Positions 18,802 to 28,636 of a stretch of DNA of 64,000 bases are shown here, in pieces. The notes beneath the pieces were generated by a model, which was not told where the DNA came from, made no database searches, and was given only the letters and a program-made list of their open reading frames with translations. Source of the stretch: Salinibacterium sp. (GTDB lineage Bacteria; Actinomycetota; Actinomycetes; Actinomycetales; Microbacteriaceae); contig JADGNA010000023.1 in the NCBI GenBank assembly GCA_015234465.1, positions 124,001 through 188,000 on the forward strand, given 5' to 3'. Made by a program: the position numbers and the translations under genes. Position 1 is the first letter of the stretch; each line of letters opens with the position of its first letter.

Positions 18802-19665
18802 CTAGAGCTTGTAGTCGACCACGACTGGGGCGTGGTCTGACCAGCGCTCCTCGTAGGAGGGGTAGCGGTCGACCTTGTAGTCGACGACGGTCTCGGCGAG
18901 GGCGGGCGTCACGAGGTGGTAGTCGATGCGCCATCCGACGTCATTCGGGAAGGCCTGTCCGCGGTTCGACCACCACGTGTAGGGACCGTCGACCTCGCCT
19001 GCGTGGCGTCGGCCCACGTCGACCCAGCCGAGGCCGGTGCCGGTCGTGCCGTCCTGGCATTCGAACTCCTCGCCGCGAGGGCCGAGGAAGCGGTCGAAGT
19101 AGGCGCGCTCCTTGGGGAGGAACCCGGCTTTCTTGACGTTGCCCTTCCAGTTCTTGATGTCGAGCTTCGTGTGGCCGACGTTGAGGTCACCGAGCACGAC
19201 CGCGTACTTCGAGTGCGCTTCGAGCTCGGGCAGGCGCTCAGCCATCGCGTCGAGGAACTTGTACTTCTCGATCTGCTTGGGCGTGCCGTCCTCGCCCGAG
19301 TGCACGTAGGTGCTCACGACCGTGATGATCTCGTCGCCGACCTCGTAGTCGGCCTCGAGCCAGCGCCCCGCCGAGTCGAAGTCGGCGGCGCCCAGCTCGA
19401 CGCGGTGGATCTTGGCCCCGCGCCGGCCGTCGGCACGGGTGCGACTCGCGAGCGCGACGCCCGCGCGGCCCTTCGCGGTGGCGGGGTCGTGCAGCACGTC
19501 CCACTCGTCGCCGAGCAGTTCGGTGATGTGCTCGGTGTCGGCGCGCACCTCCTGCAGCGCGAGGATGTCGACCTCGCGAGCGGCGAGCCAGTCACCCATG
19601 CCCTTGCGGTAGGCGGCACGGATGCCGTTGACGTTGACGGAGGCAATGCGGAGCGGCTTCGACAT
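18802..19665 (-). CDS. xthA: exodeoxyribonuclease III
   Basis: 287 residues of the exonuclease III / AP endonuclease family. Conserved elements are NVNGIRAA, the metal-binding Glu in ALQEVRAD, GDLNVGHTKLDIKNWKG, WRIDYHL and the catalytic SDHAPV. It acts in base-excision repair at abasic sites. The start ATG lies six bases after minus-strand TAGGGT, so it is leaderless. Confidence 0.94.
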   Translation of the reverse strand: MSKPLRIASVNVNGIRAAYRKGMGDWLAAREVDILALQEVRADTEHITELLGDEWDVLHDPATAKGRAGVALASRTRADGRRGAKIHRVELGAADFDSAGRWLEADYEVGDEIITVVSTYVHSGEDGTPKQIEKYKFLDAMAERLPELEAHSKYAVVLGDLNVGHTKLDIKNWKGNVKKAGFLPKERAYFDRFLGPRGEEFECQDGTTGTGLGWVDVGRRHAGEVDGPYTWWSNRGQAFPNDVGWRIDYHLVTPALAETVVDYKVDRYPSYEERWSDHAPVVVDYKL

Positions 19666-19712
19666 GCTTCGACCCTAGCGGCGGCATCCGACAGCAGGCA
19701 TCCGCCGTGACC

Positions 19713-20729
19713 TCATCGTTTGAAGAGCCAGCCCCACCGTCGGGTGCGGCGGATACGCGCGAGTCGCCGACGCGCCTCCTCGCGTAGGGCGGCCTCGTGG
19801 GCAGCCGCACGCTCCCGCTCCTGCCGGCGCTCATCCTCGATGCGCTCGTCGGCGATGAGGCCGCGGTCGCGCATGCCGACGGCGATCCACGTGCCCGCGA
19901 TCAGGATGACCTGGCAGAGGAAGTTGAACCAGATGAGCAGACCGATGATGACGGCGAAGGATGCGAGCAGCGGGTTTCGCGTCGCCCCTCCGAGCAGGGC
20001 GGAACCGAGCACCTTGAGCACCCCGATCCCGGCCGCGCCGAGGAGTGCCCCGGTCGCGAGTCGGCGCACGGGGATGCGCAGCCCCGCGAGGAAGCGATAC
20101 AGGGCGGCGAGCGTCACCGCGTCCACCACGAACATCAGCAGGAGGCCGACGCCCGAGCCGATGGCGGATGCGAACCACGAGTCGGGGTCGATGCCGACGA
20201 GTTCGAAGGTCCACTCGACCGCCTGCGTGCTGAAGACGAGAAGGCCGGCGGAGACGATGACGGCGACCCCGAGGAGGAGGCCGAGCCCCGCATCCTTGAG
20301 TCGCAGCAGCACGATGTTGAGGCGCTCTGGCGGCAACTCGAACATGACCCGAACGGCATCGCGAGCGGATGCGAGCCATCCGAGTGCCGTGAAGAGGAGG
20401 CCGCCCGCGGCGATGACGCCCGTCCATCCGAAGATGCCGGCCTCGGTGAGGTCGTCGGGATCGATCGCGCCCTCGCCGTCGCCCGAGTCGATGAGCCCGG
20501 GCGCGTAGGAGTCGATGAGCGCGAAGATGGCCTGCGTGAGCTCCTCGTTGCCCGTGATGACGAGTCCGGCGACCGAGAACGCGACCCAGATCGCGGCGAA
20601 TACCGCGAAGAGGGCCTGGTAGGAGAGGCCGGATGCGAGGATCGGCCCGCGCTTGAGCAGGTAGTGCTGAAACACGCGCACCGGTCGCGACGCCGTCACC
20701 CAGGCGATGAGTTGCTTGATCCGGTCCAT
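19713..20729 (-). CDS. YihY/BrkB family membrane protein
   Basis: 338 residues with about six hydrophobic segments and the YihY features LLKRGPILASGLSYQALFAVF near the N terminus and NFLCQVILIAGTWIA near the last membrane segment. The charged Arg-rich tail is cytoplasmic. The family is widespread, once mislabelled RNase BN, and its role is uncertain. TAGCCT lies seven bases before the ATG on the minus strand. Confidence 0.88.
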   Translation of the reverse strand: MDRIKQLIAWVTASRPVRVFQHYLLKRGPILASGLSYQALFAVFAAIWVAFSVAGLVITGNEELTQAIFALIDSYAPGLIDSGDGEGAIDPDDLTEAGIFGWTGVIAAGGLLFTALGWLASARDAVRVMFELPPERLNIVLLRLKDAGLGLLLGVAVIVSAGLLVFSTQAVEWTFELVGIDPDSWFASAIGSGVGLLLMFVVDAVTLAALYRFLAGLRIPVRRLATGALLGAAGIGVLKVLGSALLGGATRNPLLASFAVIIGLLIWFNFLCQVILIAGTWIAVGMRDRGLIADERIEDERRQERERAAAHEAALREEARRRLARIRRTRRWGWLFKR

Positions 20730-20750
20730 CGCTCTCAGGCTAGGCCGGGA

Positions 20751-20771
20751 CGCCCCTCCGCGGGAGGGGCG
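20751..20771 (-). terminator. hairpin after ptsH
   Basis: CGCCCCTCC and GGAGGGGCG pair perfectly over nine bases around a GCG loop, 12 bp after the ptsH stop and just before the yihY promoter. There is no T tract, as is common in high-GC actinobacteria. Confidence 0.55.
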
Positions 20772-20783
20772 CGCCAGCGGATG

Positions 20784-21059
20784 CTACTGCGGGTCGAGCT
20801 CCGAGCCGATGAGTTCCGCGAGGCGGTCGGCCGTGGCATCCGCGTCGTCGCCGCTCACCGTGATGGTCAGCTCGTCGCCCTTCGAGACGCCCATCGCGAG
20901 GAGGAGCAGCACGCTGGCCGCGTTGGCCTTCTTGCCGTTCGACGCCTCGATCGTGACGCTGTGCCCGCTCTCGCCGGCCGCCTTTGCAATTGTCGCGGCG
21001 GGGCGTGCGTGCAGGCCGACTGCTGACCCGAATGCGACCGTGCGCTGTGCTTCTGCCAT
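20784..21059 (-). CDS. ptsH: phosphocarrier protein HPr
   Basis: 91 residues. His17 in VGLHARPAA is the residue phosphorylated by enzyme I. The region equivalent to the regulatory serine of Firmicute HPr reads NAASVLLLLAMG. ATG 21059 has GGGAGGAC seven bases upstream; an upstream in-frame start at 21089 overlaps the DeoR gene end and has no such site. It lies 26 bp after the regulator gene and hands phosphate from EI to the IIA proteins encoded nearby. Confidence 0.93.
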   Translation of the reverse strand: MAEAQRTVAFGSAVGLHARPAATIAKAAGESGHSVTIEASNGKKANAASVLLLLAMGVSKGDELTITVSGDDADATADRLAELIGSELDPQ

Positions 21060-21085
21060 GGCGTTGTCCTCCCGTGTTGGTGTCG

Positions 21086-21874
21086 TCATGCTACTGCCGG
21101 TGTCGGTGAGGGTCCCGCGAGGATCACGTCCGGGCCGGATGCCTCGACCTCGTGCACGAGCTCAGCGTTGACGCCCGCGTCGGTGATGATCGTGTCGATG
21201 GCGGCGAGCGGGGCGACCCTGCTGAACTCCTCGCGGCCGAACTTGCTGTGGTCCGCGAGCACGATGCTGCGGCGGCTGGCCTTGATGATGGCCGACTTCA
21301 CGGCGGCCTCGGCGATGTTGTGGGTCGTGAGGCCGCGCTCGGGCGTGATGCCGTTGATGCTGATGAATGCCACGTCGACGCTCACCATGCTCACCATCTG
21401 ATGCGTCCAGGTGCCGACGGTGGCCCGGGAGGTGGACCGCACGAGGCCTCCGAGCACGTGGAGTTCGATGTTCTCGCGGTCGGCGAGCGCGATCGCGACG
21501 GGGAGCGAGTGGGTCACGACGGTCAGCCGGCGGTCGGTGGGGATGAGTTCGGCGAGCTTGATCGTCGTCGTGCCCGCGTCGATCAGGATCGAGCCGCCAT
21601 CCGGGAGTTCGTCGATCGCGGCCGTGGCGATCGCAAGCTTCTCGGCCACCCGGATCTCGTTGCGTTCCGAGACGGCGGGCCCGACGAGGCTCCGCTCGAC
21701 GGGGATCGCGCCACCGTGGGCGCGGCGCACGAGTCCGCGCCGCTCGAGGCTTGTGAGGTCGCGCCGGATTGTCTCAGGGGTGACGCGCAGCAGCTCCGCG
21801 AGTTCCCGCACCTCGACGCGTCCGTTCGCGCGAGCCTGCTCAAGGATCGCTTGGTGCCGTTCGGGTGCGTACAT
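21086..21874 (-). CDS. DeoR/GlpR-family transcriptional regulator
   Basis: 262 residues. An N-terminal HTH_DeoR spans about residues 1-60 (RHQAILEQARANGRVEVREL, then RVTPETIRRDL). The C-terminal DeoRC sugar-phosphate sensor contains DAGTTTIKLAELIP and LADHSKFGREEFSRV. ATG 21874 is preferred to GTG 21892 because GAGG precedes it. It is divergent from ptsI and the mannitol genes and should control them in response to a phosphorylated hexitol or hexose. ptsH follows in the same direction. Confidence 0.9.
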   Translation of the reverse strand: MYAPERHQAILEQARANGRVEVRELAELLRVTPETIRRDLTSLERRGLVRRAHGGAIPVERSLVGPAVSERNEIRVAEKLAIATAAIDELPDGGSILIDAGTTTIKLAELIPTDRRLTVVTHSLPVAIALADRENIELHVLGGLVRSTSRATVGTWTHQMVSMVSVDVAFISINGITPERGLTTHNIAEAAVKSAIIKASRRSIVLADHSKFGREEFSRVAPLAAIDTIITDAGVNAELVHEVEASGPDVILAGPSPTPAVA

Positions 21875-21930
21875 CGTGACCTCGTCGTTCACAGGTGCGG
21901 CTCGGCGCCGTGGCGCACGAGAGAAACATC

Positions 21931-22001
21931 ACAAACAAAAGTCTGCTTGCGTATTTTTATCTCCGAATTTGTTTGTTTGTCAATCGAGTTGGGGGTACTC
22001 T
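21931..22001 (+). promoter_or_regulatory. ptsI-mtl promoter with inverted-repeat operator
   Basis: TTGTTT (21973-21978) and TACTCT (21996-22001) are 17 bases apart. The AT-rich stretch contains ACAAACAAA (21931-21939) and, inverted, TTTGTTTGT (21968-21976 and 21972-21980), so the right arm overlaps the -35. This is a likely binding site for the divergent DeoR-family regulator. Confidence 0.65.
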
Positions 22002-22058
22002 CGGTTTCACATCGCCGCGGCATGCCGTCGGCGAGGCCCAATGACGAGGGAGTGCGGG

Positions 22059-23717
22059 ATGCGAGAGCTTCGAGGAGTCGGCGTGGGGCGCGGCATAGCA
22101 GCCGGCCCGGTACTGCGGATGCCCGACCCCCTGCCCGAACCGGATGCGACCCCCCGCACCGCCGATGCCGAGGCCGAGAAGGCCACCGTCAGCGAGGCAC
22201 TCGCGGCCGTGGCATCCGAGTTGACCGAACGCGGCCAGCGCGCGGGCGGAGACGCCCAGGCGGTGCTCGACGCGCAGGCGATGATGGCGCAGGACCCCGG
22301 GCTCGTCGATGACGTGAACGCGCGCATCGACGGCGGCAGCACCGGCGAACGGGCCGTATTCGAGGCCTTCGCCGCCTTCCAGGAACTCCTGACCGGCATG
22401 GGCGGCTACATGGGGGAGCGCGCCGCCGACCTCGCTGATGTCGCCCAGCGCATCATCGCGCGTCTCCGCGGCGTGCCGGCCCCCGGCGTGCCGAACTCCG
22501 ACAGCCCCTTCGTGCTCGTCGCCCGCGACCTGGCGCCGGCCGACACCGCCCTGCTCGACCTCGACAAGGTGCTCGCCCTCGTGACCCGCGACGGCGGCCC
22601 AACCTCCCACACGGCGATCCTCGCGCGCTCGAAGTCCATCACCGCGATCGTCGGCGTCGAAGGTGCCGAGTCACTCACGGACGGCACGATGGTGCTCGTC
22701 GACTCCGGCGCGGGCACCGTGACGGTGGAGCCCTCACCAGCGCAACTCGCCGACGCCGAGACCCGCACGGCCGAGATTCGCGCGATCGTGAACGCTCCCA
22801 TCACCGACGGTGCGCTCGCGGACGGCACCAGGATTCCGCTCCTCGCCAACCTGGGCAACCCGAAGGATGCCGCGGCCGCCGTCGGGCTCGGCGCCGAGGG
22901 CGTCGGCCTCTTCCGCACCGAGTTCCTGTTCCTCGACGCGACCGAGGCACCCAGCATCGAGCGGCAGGAGGCCGACTACACGGCCGTGCTCGCGGCCTTC
23001 CCCGGCAAGAAGGTCGTCGTGCGCTGCCTTGACGCCGGCGCCGACAAGCCCCTGAGCTTCCTCAACGACGCCGAGGAGGAGAACCCGGCGCTCGGCCTGC
23101 GCGGGCTCCGCTCCCTGCGGGCGAACGAGCAGATCCTGCGCGACCAGCTCACGGCCCTCGCACGCGCCCAGGAGGCCACCGAGGCCGACCTCTGGGTCAT
23201 GGCACCGATGGTCGCCGATGTCGCCGAGACCGAGTACTTCGTCGCGGTCGCCCGCGAGCTCGGCATCCGCGTCGCGGGCGTCATGGCCGAGATCCCCTCG
23301 CTTGCCCTCATGGCCGAGCAGGTCGCCGCTGCGAGCGACTTCGTCAGCATCGGCACCAACGACCTCACCCAGTACACGCTGGCAGCCGACCGGATGCTCG
23401 GTTCCGTCGCCGCGTACCAGGACCCGTGGCATCCGGCTGTTCTGCGCCTCGTGCGCATGCTCGGCGACGCCGGCCGCACGCACGGCAAGCCCGTCGGCGT
23501 GTGCGGTGAGGCGGCCGCCGACCCACTCCTCGCCGTTGTGCTCGTGGGGCTCGGGGTCAACTCCCTGTCGATGACGCCCGCCGCATTCGCCGACGTGCGG
23601 GCCGAACTCCTGCAGCACACGGCGACGGATGCGACGGCGCTCGCCGAGGCCGCCCTCGCCGCCCCCACGGCAGCTGCCGCTCGCGACGCCGTCCGCACGG
23701 CCATCGCCGAGCGCTGA
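22059..23717 (+). CDS. ptsI: PTS enzyme I (PEP-protein phosphotransferase)
   Basis: 552 residues with the three EI domains: the N-terminal HPr-binding domain, a phospho-His swivelling domain (His184 in GGPTSHTAILARS) and a C-terminal PEP-binding barrel (LFRTEFLFLD and FVSIGTNDLTQYTLAADR). It starts the PTS by taking phosphate from PEP. The frame is open far upstream; ATG 22059 is chosen for GAGGGAG just before it and because homology begins at GVGVGRGIAAGPVL. It is the first gene of the mannitol operon. Confidence 0.95.
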   Translation: MRELRGVGVGRGIAAGPVLRMPDPLPEPDATPRTADAEAEKATVSEALAAVASELTERGQRAGGDAQAVLDAQAMMAQDPGLVDDVNARIDGGSTGERAVFEAFAAFQELLTGMGGYMGERAADLADVAQRIIARLRGVPAPGVPNSDSPFVLVARDLAPADTALLDLDKVLALVTRDGGPTSHTAILARSKSITAIVGVEGAESLTDGTMVLVDSGAGTVTVEPSPAQLADAETRTAEIRAIVNAPITDGALADGTRIPLLANLGNPKDAAAAVGLGAEGVGLFRTEFLFLDATEAPSIERQEADYTAVLAAFPGKKVVVRCLDAGADKPLSFLNDAEEENPALGLRGLRSLRANEQILRDQLTALARAQEATEADLWVMAPMVADVAETEYFVAVARELGIRVAGVMAEIPSLALMAEQVAAASDFVSIGTNDLTQYTLAADRMLGSVAAYQDPWHPAVLRLVRMLGDAGRTHGKPVGVCGEAAADPLLAVVLVGLGVNSLSMTPAAFADVRAELLQHTATDATALAEAALAAPTAAAARDAVRTAIAER

Positions 23718-23766
23718 ACGACCACACCCGATACGAACTGCACCACTTGAGAGAAAAGGACACAAG

Positions 23767-25359
23767 ATGACAACGGAGTCACCAACGGCACCCGCCGCTG
23801 CCAAGCGCGGGGGTGCGCGAGTCGGAGTGCAGCGCTTCGGCACCTTCCTCAGCGGCATGATCATGCCCAACATCGGGGCATTCATCGCGTGGGGCCTCAT
23901 CACGGCCTTCTTCATTCCCAACGGCTGGGTCGGCTTCGACAGCCCCGTGGCGGCGTGGCAGTGGGCCGACTCCAACATCATCGGCGGCGGTGAGACGCCC
24001 GACGGCACCGTGTGGACCGGTCTCGTCGGCCCCATGATCACCTACCTGCTCCCGCTCCTGATTGCCTACGCGGGTGGACGCATCGTCTACGACACCCGCG
24101 GCGGCGTCGTCGGGGCGATCGCCACCGTTGGTGTCATCGTGGGCACCGACATCCCGATGTTCCTCGGCGCCATGATCATGGGCCCGCTGACGGCACTCCT
24201 CATGAAGTGGGTCGACCGCATCTGGGCAGGCAAGATCAAGCCCGGATTCGAGATGCTCGTCGACAACTTCTCGGCTGGCATCCTCGCCGCGATCATGGCG
24301 ATCGCCGGCCTGTTCGCCTTCGCCCCCGTCGTCACCGCCCTCAGCAACGCGCTCGAGGCCGTCGTCGACTGGCTGGTCGGCCTCTCGCTGCTGCCGCTGC
24401 TGTCGATCTTCGTCGAGCCGGGCAAGATCCTGTTCCTCAACAACGCGATCAACCACGGTGTGTTCACGCCCATCGGAACGCAGCAGGCCTCCGGCGAGGC
24501 GGGCAAGTCGATCCTCTTCCTCGTTGAGGCGAACCCCGGCCCCGGCCTCGGCCTGCTGCTCGCCTTCGCCGTCTTCGGCGTCGGCATCGCCCGTGCGAGT
24601 GCCCCCGGTGCCATCCTGATCCAGTTCCTCGGTGGCATCCACGAGATCTACTTCCCCTACGTGCTCATGAAGCCCATCCTCGTGCTCTCCGTCATTGCGG
24701 GTGGCATGACCGGTGTCTTCACGAACGTGCTCTTCGACAGCGGCCTCCGCGCCCCTGCGGCGCCCGGGAGCATCTTCGCGGTGCTCATCCAGACCGCGAA
24801 TGACAGCTACCTCGGCGTCATCCTGTCGGTGGTGCTGTCTGCCACCGTCTCCTTCCTCGTCGCGGCGGTCATCCTCCGCGCGAGCCGCAAGAAGGACCTC
24901 GAGGCCGGCGGCGGTGACCTCGGCGCGGCGGTCGCGCAGACCGAGGCGAACAAGGGCAAGTCGTCGAGCGTGCTCGGCGGGCTCTCGGGCGCCGAGGCAT
25001 CCGCCCAGACGACCGATAGCGTCGCATCCGCCGGCGCGACCGCGACCGCGACCGCCACGGTCGACCGGACCATCCAGAACGTCGTGTTCGCCTGCGACGC
25101 CGGAATGGGGTCGAGTGCGATGGGCGCCAGTGTCTTGCGGAACAAGGTCAAGAAGGCTGGAATTGAGGGCGTGACGGTCGTCAACAAGTCGATCGCCAAC
25201 CTGGACGGCACGGAAGACCTGGTCATCACGCACCAGGACCTCACCGACCGCGCGTCGCAGAAGACACCGAACGCCCAGCATGTGTCGGTAGACAACTTCA
25301 TGAACAGCCCGAAGTACGACGAGGTCGTCGACCTGCTCAAGCGGCAGTCCGACAGCTGA
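23767..25359 (+). CDS. mtlA: PTS mannitol transporter, IICB
   Basis: 530 residues. The IIC part (to about 380) has eight or so membrane segments and mannitol-type signatures such as NNAINHGVFTPIG. An Ala/Thr-rich linker follows, then a IIB domain with the phosphorylated Cys443 in FACDAGMGSSAMGASV. The IIA domain found in E. coli MtlA is absent and supplied by the next gene. It imports and phosphorylates mannitol. A purine-rich GAAAAGGA site precedes the ATG. Confidence 0.94.
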   Translation: MTTESPTAPAAAKRGGARVGVQRFGTFLSGMIMPNIGAFIAWGLITAFFIPNGWVGFDSPVAAWQWADSNIIGGGETPDGTVWTGLVGPMITYLLPLLIAYAGGRIVYDTRGGVVGAIATVGVIVGTDIPMFLGAMIMGPLTALLMKWVDRIWAGKIKPGFEMLVDNFSAGILAAIMAIAGLFAFAPVVTALSNALEAVVDWLVGLSLLPLLSIFVEPGKILFLNNAINHGVFTPIGTQQASGEAGKSILFLVEANPGPGLGLLLAFAVFGVGIARASAPGAILIQFLGGIHEIYFPYVLMKPILVLSVIAGGMTGVFTNVLFDSGLRAPAAPGSIFAVLIQTANDSYLGVILSVVLSATVSFLVAAVILRASRKKDLEAGGGDLGAAVAQTEANKGKSSSVLGGLSGAEASAQTTDSVASAGATATATATVDRTIQNVVFACDAGMGSSAMGASVLRNKVKKAGIEGVTVVNKSIANLDGTEDLVITHQDLTDRASQKTPNAQHVSVDNFMNSPKYDEVVDLLKRQSDS

Positions 25360-25384
25360 CAACAACTGGAAGAGGGAGTTCCCC

Positions 25385-25822
25385 ATGGCGTCACAGGTAC
25401 TGCAGCTCGCACAGATCCGCACCGAGGGTGAGGCAACGACCAAGCTCGAGGCGATGCGGGAGGCCCACGGCATCCTCGTGGATGCCGGAGCGGTGACGGC
25501 CGCGTACCTGCCGGCGATGCTCGAGCGCGAGGAATCGGTCTCGACGTACATGGGGAATTTCCTCGCCATCCCGCACGGCACGAACGAGAGCAAGGAGGCG
25601 ATCCTCTCCTCGGCGCTCTCCTTCGTGCGCTACGCGCAGCCGATCGACTGGGACGGCAACCCCGTGCACTTCGTCGTCGGCATCGCCGGCGTCGAGAACG
25701 AGCACCTCGAGATCCTTTCCAAGATCGCGATCGTGTTCTCTGACGAGGACGAGGTGGATGCGCTGCTCAAGGCGGGCAGCGCGGAGGAGATCCTCGACAT
25801 CCTCTCGGAGGTCAACAACTGA
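25385..25822 (+). CDS. mtlF: PTS mannitol IIA component
   Basis: 145 residues, a PTS_EIIA type 2 domain with the active His64 in NFLAIPHGT. It carries phosphate from HPr to the IIB domain of MtlA. GAGGGAG precedes the ATG; the stop shares its last base with the start of mtlD (TGATG). Confidence 0.93.
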   Translation: MASQVLQLAQIRTEGEATTKLEAMREAHGILVDAGAVTAAYLPAMLEREESVSTYMGNFLAIPHGTNESKEAILSSALSFVRYAQPIDWDGNPVHFVVGIAGVENEHLEILSKIAIVFSDEDEVDALLKAGSAEEILDILSEVNN

Positions 25823-26976
25823 TGAAGGCTGTCCACTTCGGAGCCGGCAACATCGGCAGGGGCTTCGTGGGCCTCCTGCTCCACGAGGCCGGCTTCGAGG
25901 TGGTCTTCGTCGACGTCGCCGCGGAACTGATCGACTCACTCGCTGCCGCGGAGAGCTACACCGTGCACGAGGTGGGGGAGGGTGCGCGCGACCATCGTGT
26001 CGAGTTCTTCCGTGCCCTCAACAGTGCTGCTGATCCGGATGCGGTGGTCGCCGAGATCGCGACCGCCGAGGTGGTCACGACCGCGGTCGGGCCCAACGTG
26101 CTCAAGTTCGTCGCCCCGCTCATCGCCGACGCGCTCCTGCAGCGTTCCGCCGAGGCGCCGCTCGCCGTCATGGCGTGCGAGAACGCCATCAACGCGACCG
26201 ACACCCTGCGCGAGCACGTGGCGCAGGCACTCGCCGACAAGGGGAGCGAAGCGGATGCCGCGACCGCCCTCTCCCGCGCGGTCTTCGCCAACACGGCCGT
26301 CGACCGCATCGTGCCGGGCCAGCCCGGTGCCGGCGGGCTCGACGTCACGGTCGAGTCGTACTTCGAATGGGCGATCGACCGCTCACCCTTTGGGGGCGAG
26401 GAGCCGAGCATCCCGGGCGCCTCCTGGGTCGACGACCTCGCGCCCTACATCGAGCGCAAGCTCTTCACGGTGAACACCGGTCACGCGACGATCGCCTACT
26501 ACGGCTTCGCGGCGGGGGCGAAGGGGATATCGGATGCCCTTGGTCACGCCGAGGTCGAATCCGCGGTGCGCGCCGTGCTCGCCGAGACGAAGCAGTTGCT
26601 CGTAGCCAAGCACGGCCTCGACGAGTCGGCCCAGCAGGCCTACATCGACAAGATCCTGACCCGTTTCGCGAACCCGCACCTGCCCGACACGGTCGACCGG
26701 GTCGGCCGCCAGCCACTGCGCAAGCTGAGCCGCAACGAGCGCTTTATTGGCCCCGCGGCCGAACTCGCGGAGCGCGGCACCGTGCCCGAGGCGCTCATCG
26801 ACGCCGTCGGCACGGCCCTCGGCTTCGACGTTCCCGACGACGAGCAGTCGGTGCAGATGCGTGAGAAACTGCAGGCCCTCACGCCGGAGGAGTTCGTGCA
26901 GGAGGTGTGCGGCATCGGGCCGTCGCATCCGCTCTTCGAGCCGCTCGTCGCGGTCGTGCCGACGCCCTCGGGCTGA
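25822..26976 (+). CDS. mtlD: mannitol-1-phosphate 5-dehydrogenase
   Basis: 384 residues. The N-terminal NAD-binding motif is [13 protein letters not shown], and the C-terminal mannitol dehydrogenase domain includes [19 protein letters not shown]. It oxidises mannitol 1-phosphate to fructose 6-phosphate, completing the pathway started by MtlA/MtlF. It ends six bases from the convergent MFS gene. Confidence 0.95.
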   Translation: MKAVHFGAGNIGRGFVGLLLHEAGFEVVFVDVAAELIDSLAAAESYTVHEVGEGARDHRVEFFRALNSAADPDAVVAEIATAEVVTTAVGPNVLKFVAPLIADALLQRSAEAPLAVMACENAINATDTLREHVAQALADKGSEADAATALSRAVFANTAVDRIVPGQPGAGGLDVTVESYFEWAIDRSPFGGEEPSIPGASWVDDLAPYIERKLFTVNTGHATIAYYGFAAGAKGISDALGHAEVESAVRAVLAETKQLLVAKHGLDESAQQAYIDKILTRFANPHLPDTVDRVGRQPLRKLSRNERFIGPAAELAERGTVPEALIDAVGTALGFDVPDDEQSVQMREKLQALTPEEFVQEVCGIGPSHPLFEPLVAVVPTPSG

Positions 26977-26982
26977 TCGCCG

Positions 26983-28554
26983 TCACTCAGCCGGGGTCGC
27001 GCCCGTCGCTTCGGCTGCGAGTTCGTCGGCGGCGCCATTGTCGATCTCGACGCGGCGCAGGCTCACGAGTGCCACCACCACTGCTGCGACGACGAGCGCT
27101 GCGCCGATCGCGGAGGTGAGCGCGATGCCGCTGTCGAACGCGCTCCTCGCCGACTCGAGCAGCTCGGCCGCAAGGCCGGGGCTCAGGTCGCGAGCGACGG
27201 CGACCGCCCCGCCCAGCGTCTTACCGGCGGCGGACGCAGCCTCGGTGCCCACGGCCTCGGGGACGACGACATTGTTTCGGTACGACACCGTCAGGATGGT
27301 GCCGAGCACGGCCGTGCCGAGCACGGCCCCCAACTCATAGGCCGTCTCGGAGATGGCGGCGGCAGCGCCGGCCTTCTCGGGCGGGGCCGTGGCGATGATG
27401 AGGTCATTGGACACCGTCTCGGCCGCGCCAGCACCCAACCCCAGCAGGGAGAAGGCGAGCACCAGCACGAGGGTCGACCCATCGCCGCCGGTCACGGCCA
27501 CGAGCACGAAGCTGCTCGCCGCGACCATGAGGGAGACGGCGACGATGCCCCGCGGTCTCAGCCTGCGCGAGAGGGGAACGACGGCGAGGCCGGCCACAAC
27601 CATGGCGATGAGCCCGGGCAGCAACGCCATTCCTGCGACCATCGGCGTAAGCCCCAACACCAGCTGGAGGTGCTGCGAGCCGAAGAAGATGAAGCCGATG
27701 TAGGCGACGATCACGAGCAGGTTGATGAGCACAGCACCGCTGAAGGCTGGCCGCGAGAACAGGGTCAGGTCGATCATGGGCTCGGGTTCGCGGCGCTGGC
27801 GGCGCACGAACAGCACGCCAGCGACGAGTCCCCCCACGAGGGCGACAATGCCGCCGAACGACAGCCCTTCGGTGGAGAGCACCTTCACGGCATAGACCAC
27901 GGGCGCCATCGTGAGCATGGCGAGCAGGAAGCTCAGCACGTCGACCCTGCCCGGATTCGGATCCCGCGATTCAGGGATGAGCAGCGGCGCGAAGACGAGC
28001 AGCGGCACGAGCACGGGAACCGCGAGGAGGAAGATCGAGCCCCACCAGAAGTACTCCAGCAGCGCCCCTCCCACGATGGGGCCGAGCGCACCGCCCGCGG
28101 CGAAGCCGGCCGCCCAGACCGCGATTGCGAGTCGCCGCTCGTTCCTGTCGAGGAAGATGTTGCGCAGGAGCGACAGCGTGGACGGCATCAGCATGGCGCC
28201 GAAGAAGCCGAGCGCCGCCCGCGAGGCGATGAGCGCCTCAGCGGTGGGGGCGAAGGCCGCGACGACTGAGAGCGCTGCGAAGCCCGTCGCGCCGACCAGG
28301 AGCATCCGTCGTCGGCCCAGCCGGTCCCCAAGGCTCCCCATGGGCACCAGGAGACCCGCCAATACGAGCGGATACGCGTCGATTATCCAGAGCAGGCCCG
28401 TGCCGCTGGGTCGCAGGGCCTCAGAGATCGCGGGGAGCGCGAAACTCAGCACGGTGTTGTCGATCGACACGAGCAGCACCGGCAGCATGAGCACCACAAG
28501 GGCCAACCAGCGGCGCCTGGTCGCCAGCTGCGCTTCGGGTGTGGGGAGGGGCAT
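26983..28554 (-). CDS. MFS drug efflux transporter, DHA2 family
   Basis: 523 residues with about 14 hydrophobic segments. DHA2 signatures include SIDNTVLSFALPAISEAL, LLWIIDAYPLVLAG and GDRLGRRRMLL. Related SmvA/QacA-type proteins expel cationic drugs and dyes by proton antiport; the substrate here is unknown. No regulator adjoins it. It lies downstream of sdhB but a terminator separates them. Confidence 0.88.
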   Translation of the reverse strand: MPLPTPEAQLATRRRWLALVVLMLPVLLVSIDNTVLSFALPAISEALRPSGTGLLWIIDAYPLVLAGLLVPMGSLGDRLGRRRMLLVGATGFAALSVVAAFAPTAEALIASRAALGFFGAMLMPSTLSLLRNIFLDRNERRLAIAVWAAGFAAGGALGPIVGGALLEYFWWGSIFLLAVPVLVPLLVFAPLLIPESRDPNPGRVDVLSFLLAMLTMAPVVYAVKVLSTEGLSFGGIVALVGGLVAGVLFVRRQRREPEPMIDLTLFSRPAFSGAVLINLLVIVAYIGFIFFGSQHLQLVLGLTPMVAGMALLPGLIAMVVAGLAVVPLSRRLRPRGIVAVSLMVAASSFVLVAVTGGDGSTLVLVLAFSLLGLGAGAAETVSNDLIIATAPPEKAGAAAAISETAYELGAVLGTAVLGTILTVSYRNNVVVPEAVGTEAASAAGKTLGGAVAVARDLSPGLAAELLESARSAFDSGIALTSAIGAALVVAAVVVALVSLRRVEIDNGAADELAAEATGATPAE

Positions 28555-28589
28555 CCGCTGCTCTCGTCTGTCGTGTCCGTAGAAGACGA

Positions 28590-28620
28590 AAGCGCCGGCC
28601 CCCAGGGGGAACCGGCGCCG
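28590..28620 (-). terminator. rho-independent terminator of the sdh operon
   Basis: On the minus strand GGCGCCGG and CCGGCGC arms with an inner CCCCC/GGGGG stem form a long GC hairpin, followed by TTTCGTCTTC. It lies 17-47 bases after the sdhB stop. Confidence 0.7.
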
Positions 28621-28636
28621 TCGCTTGCGAGCTGCC

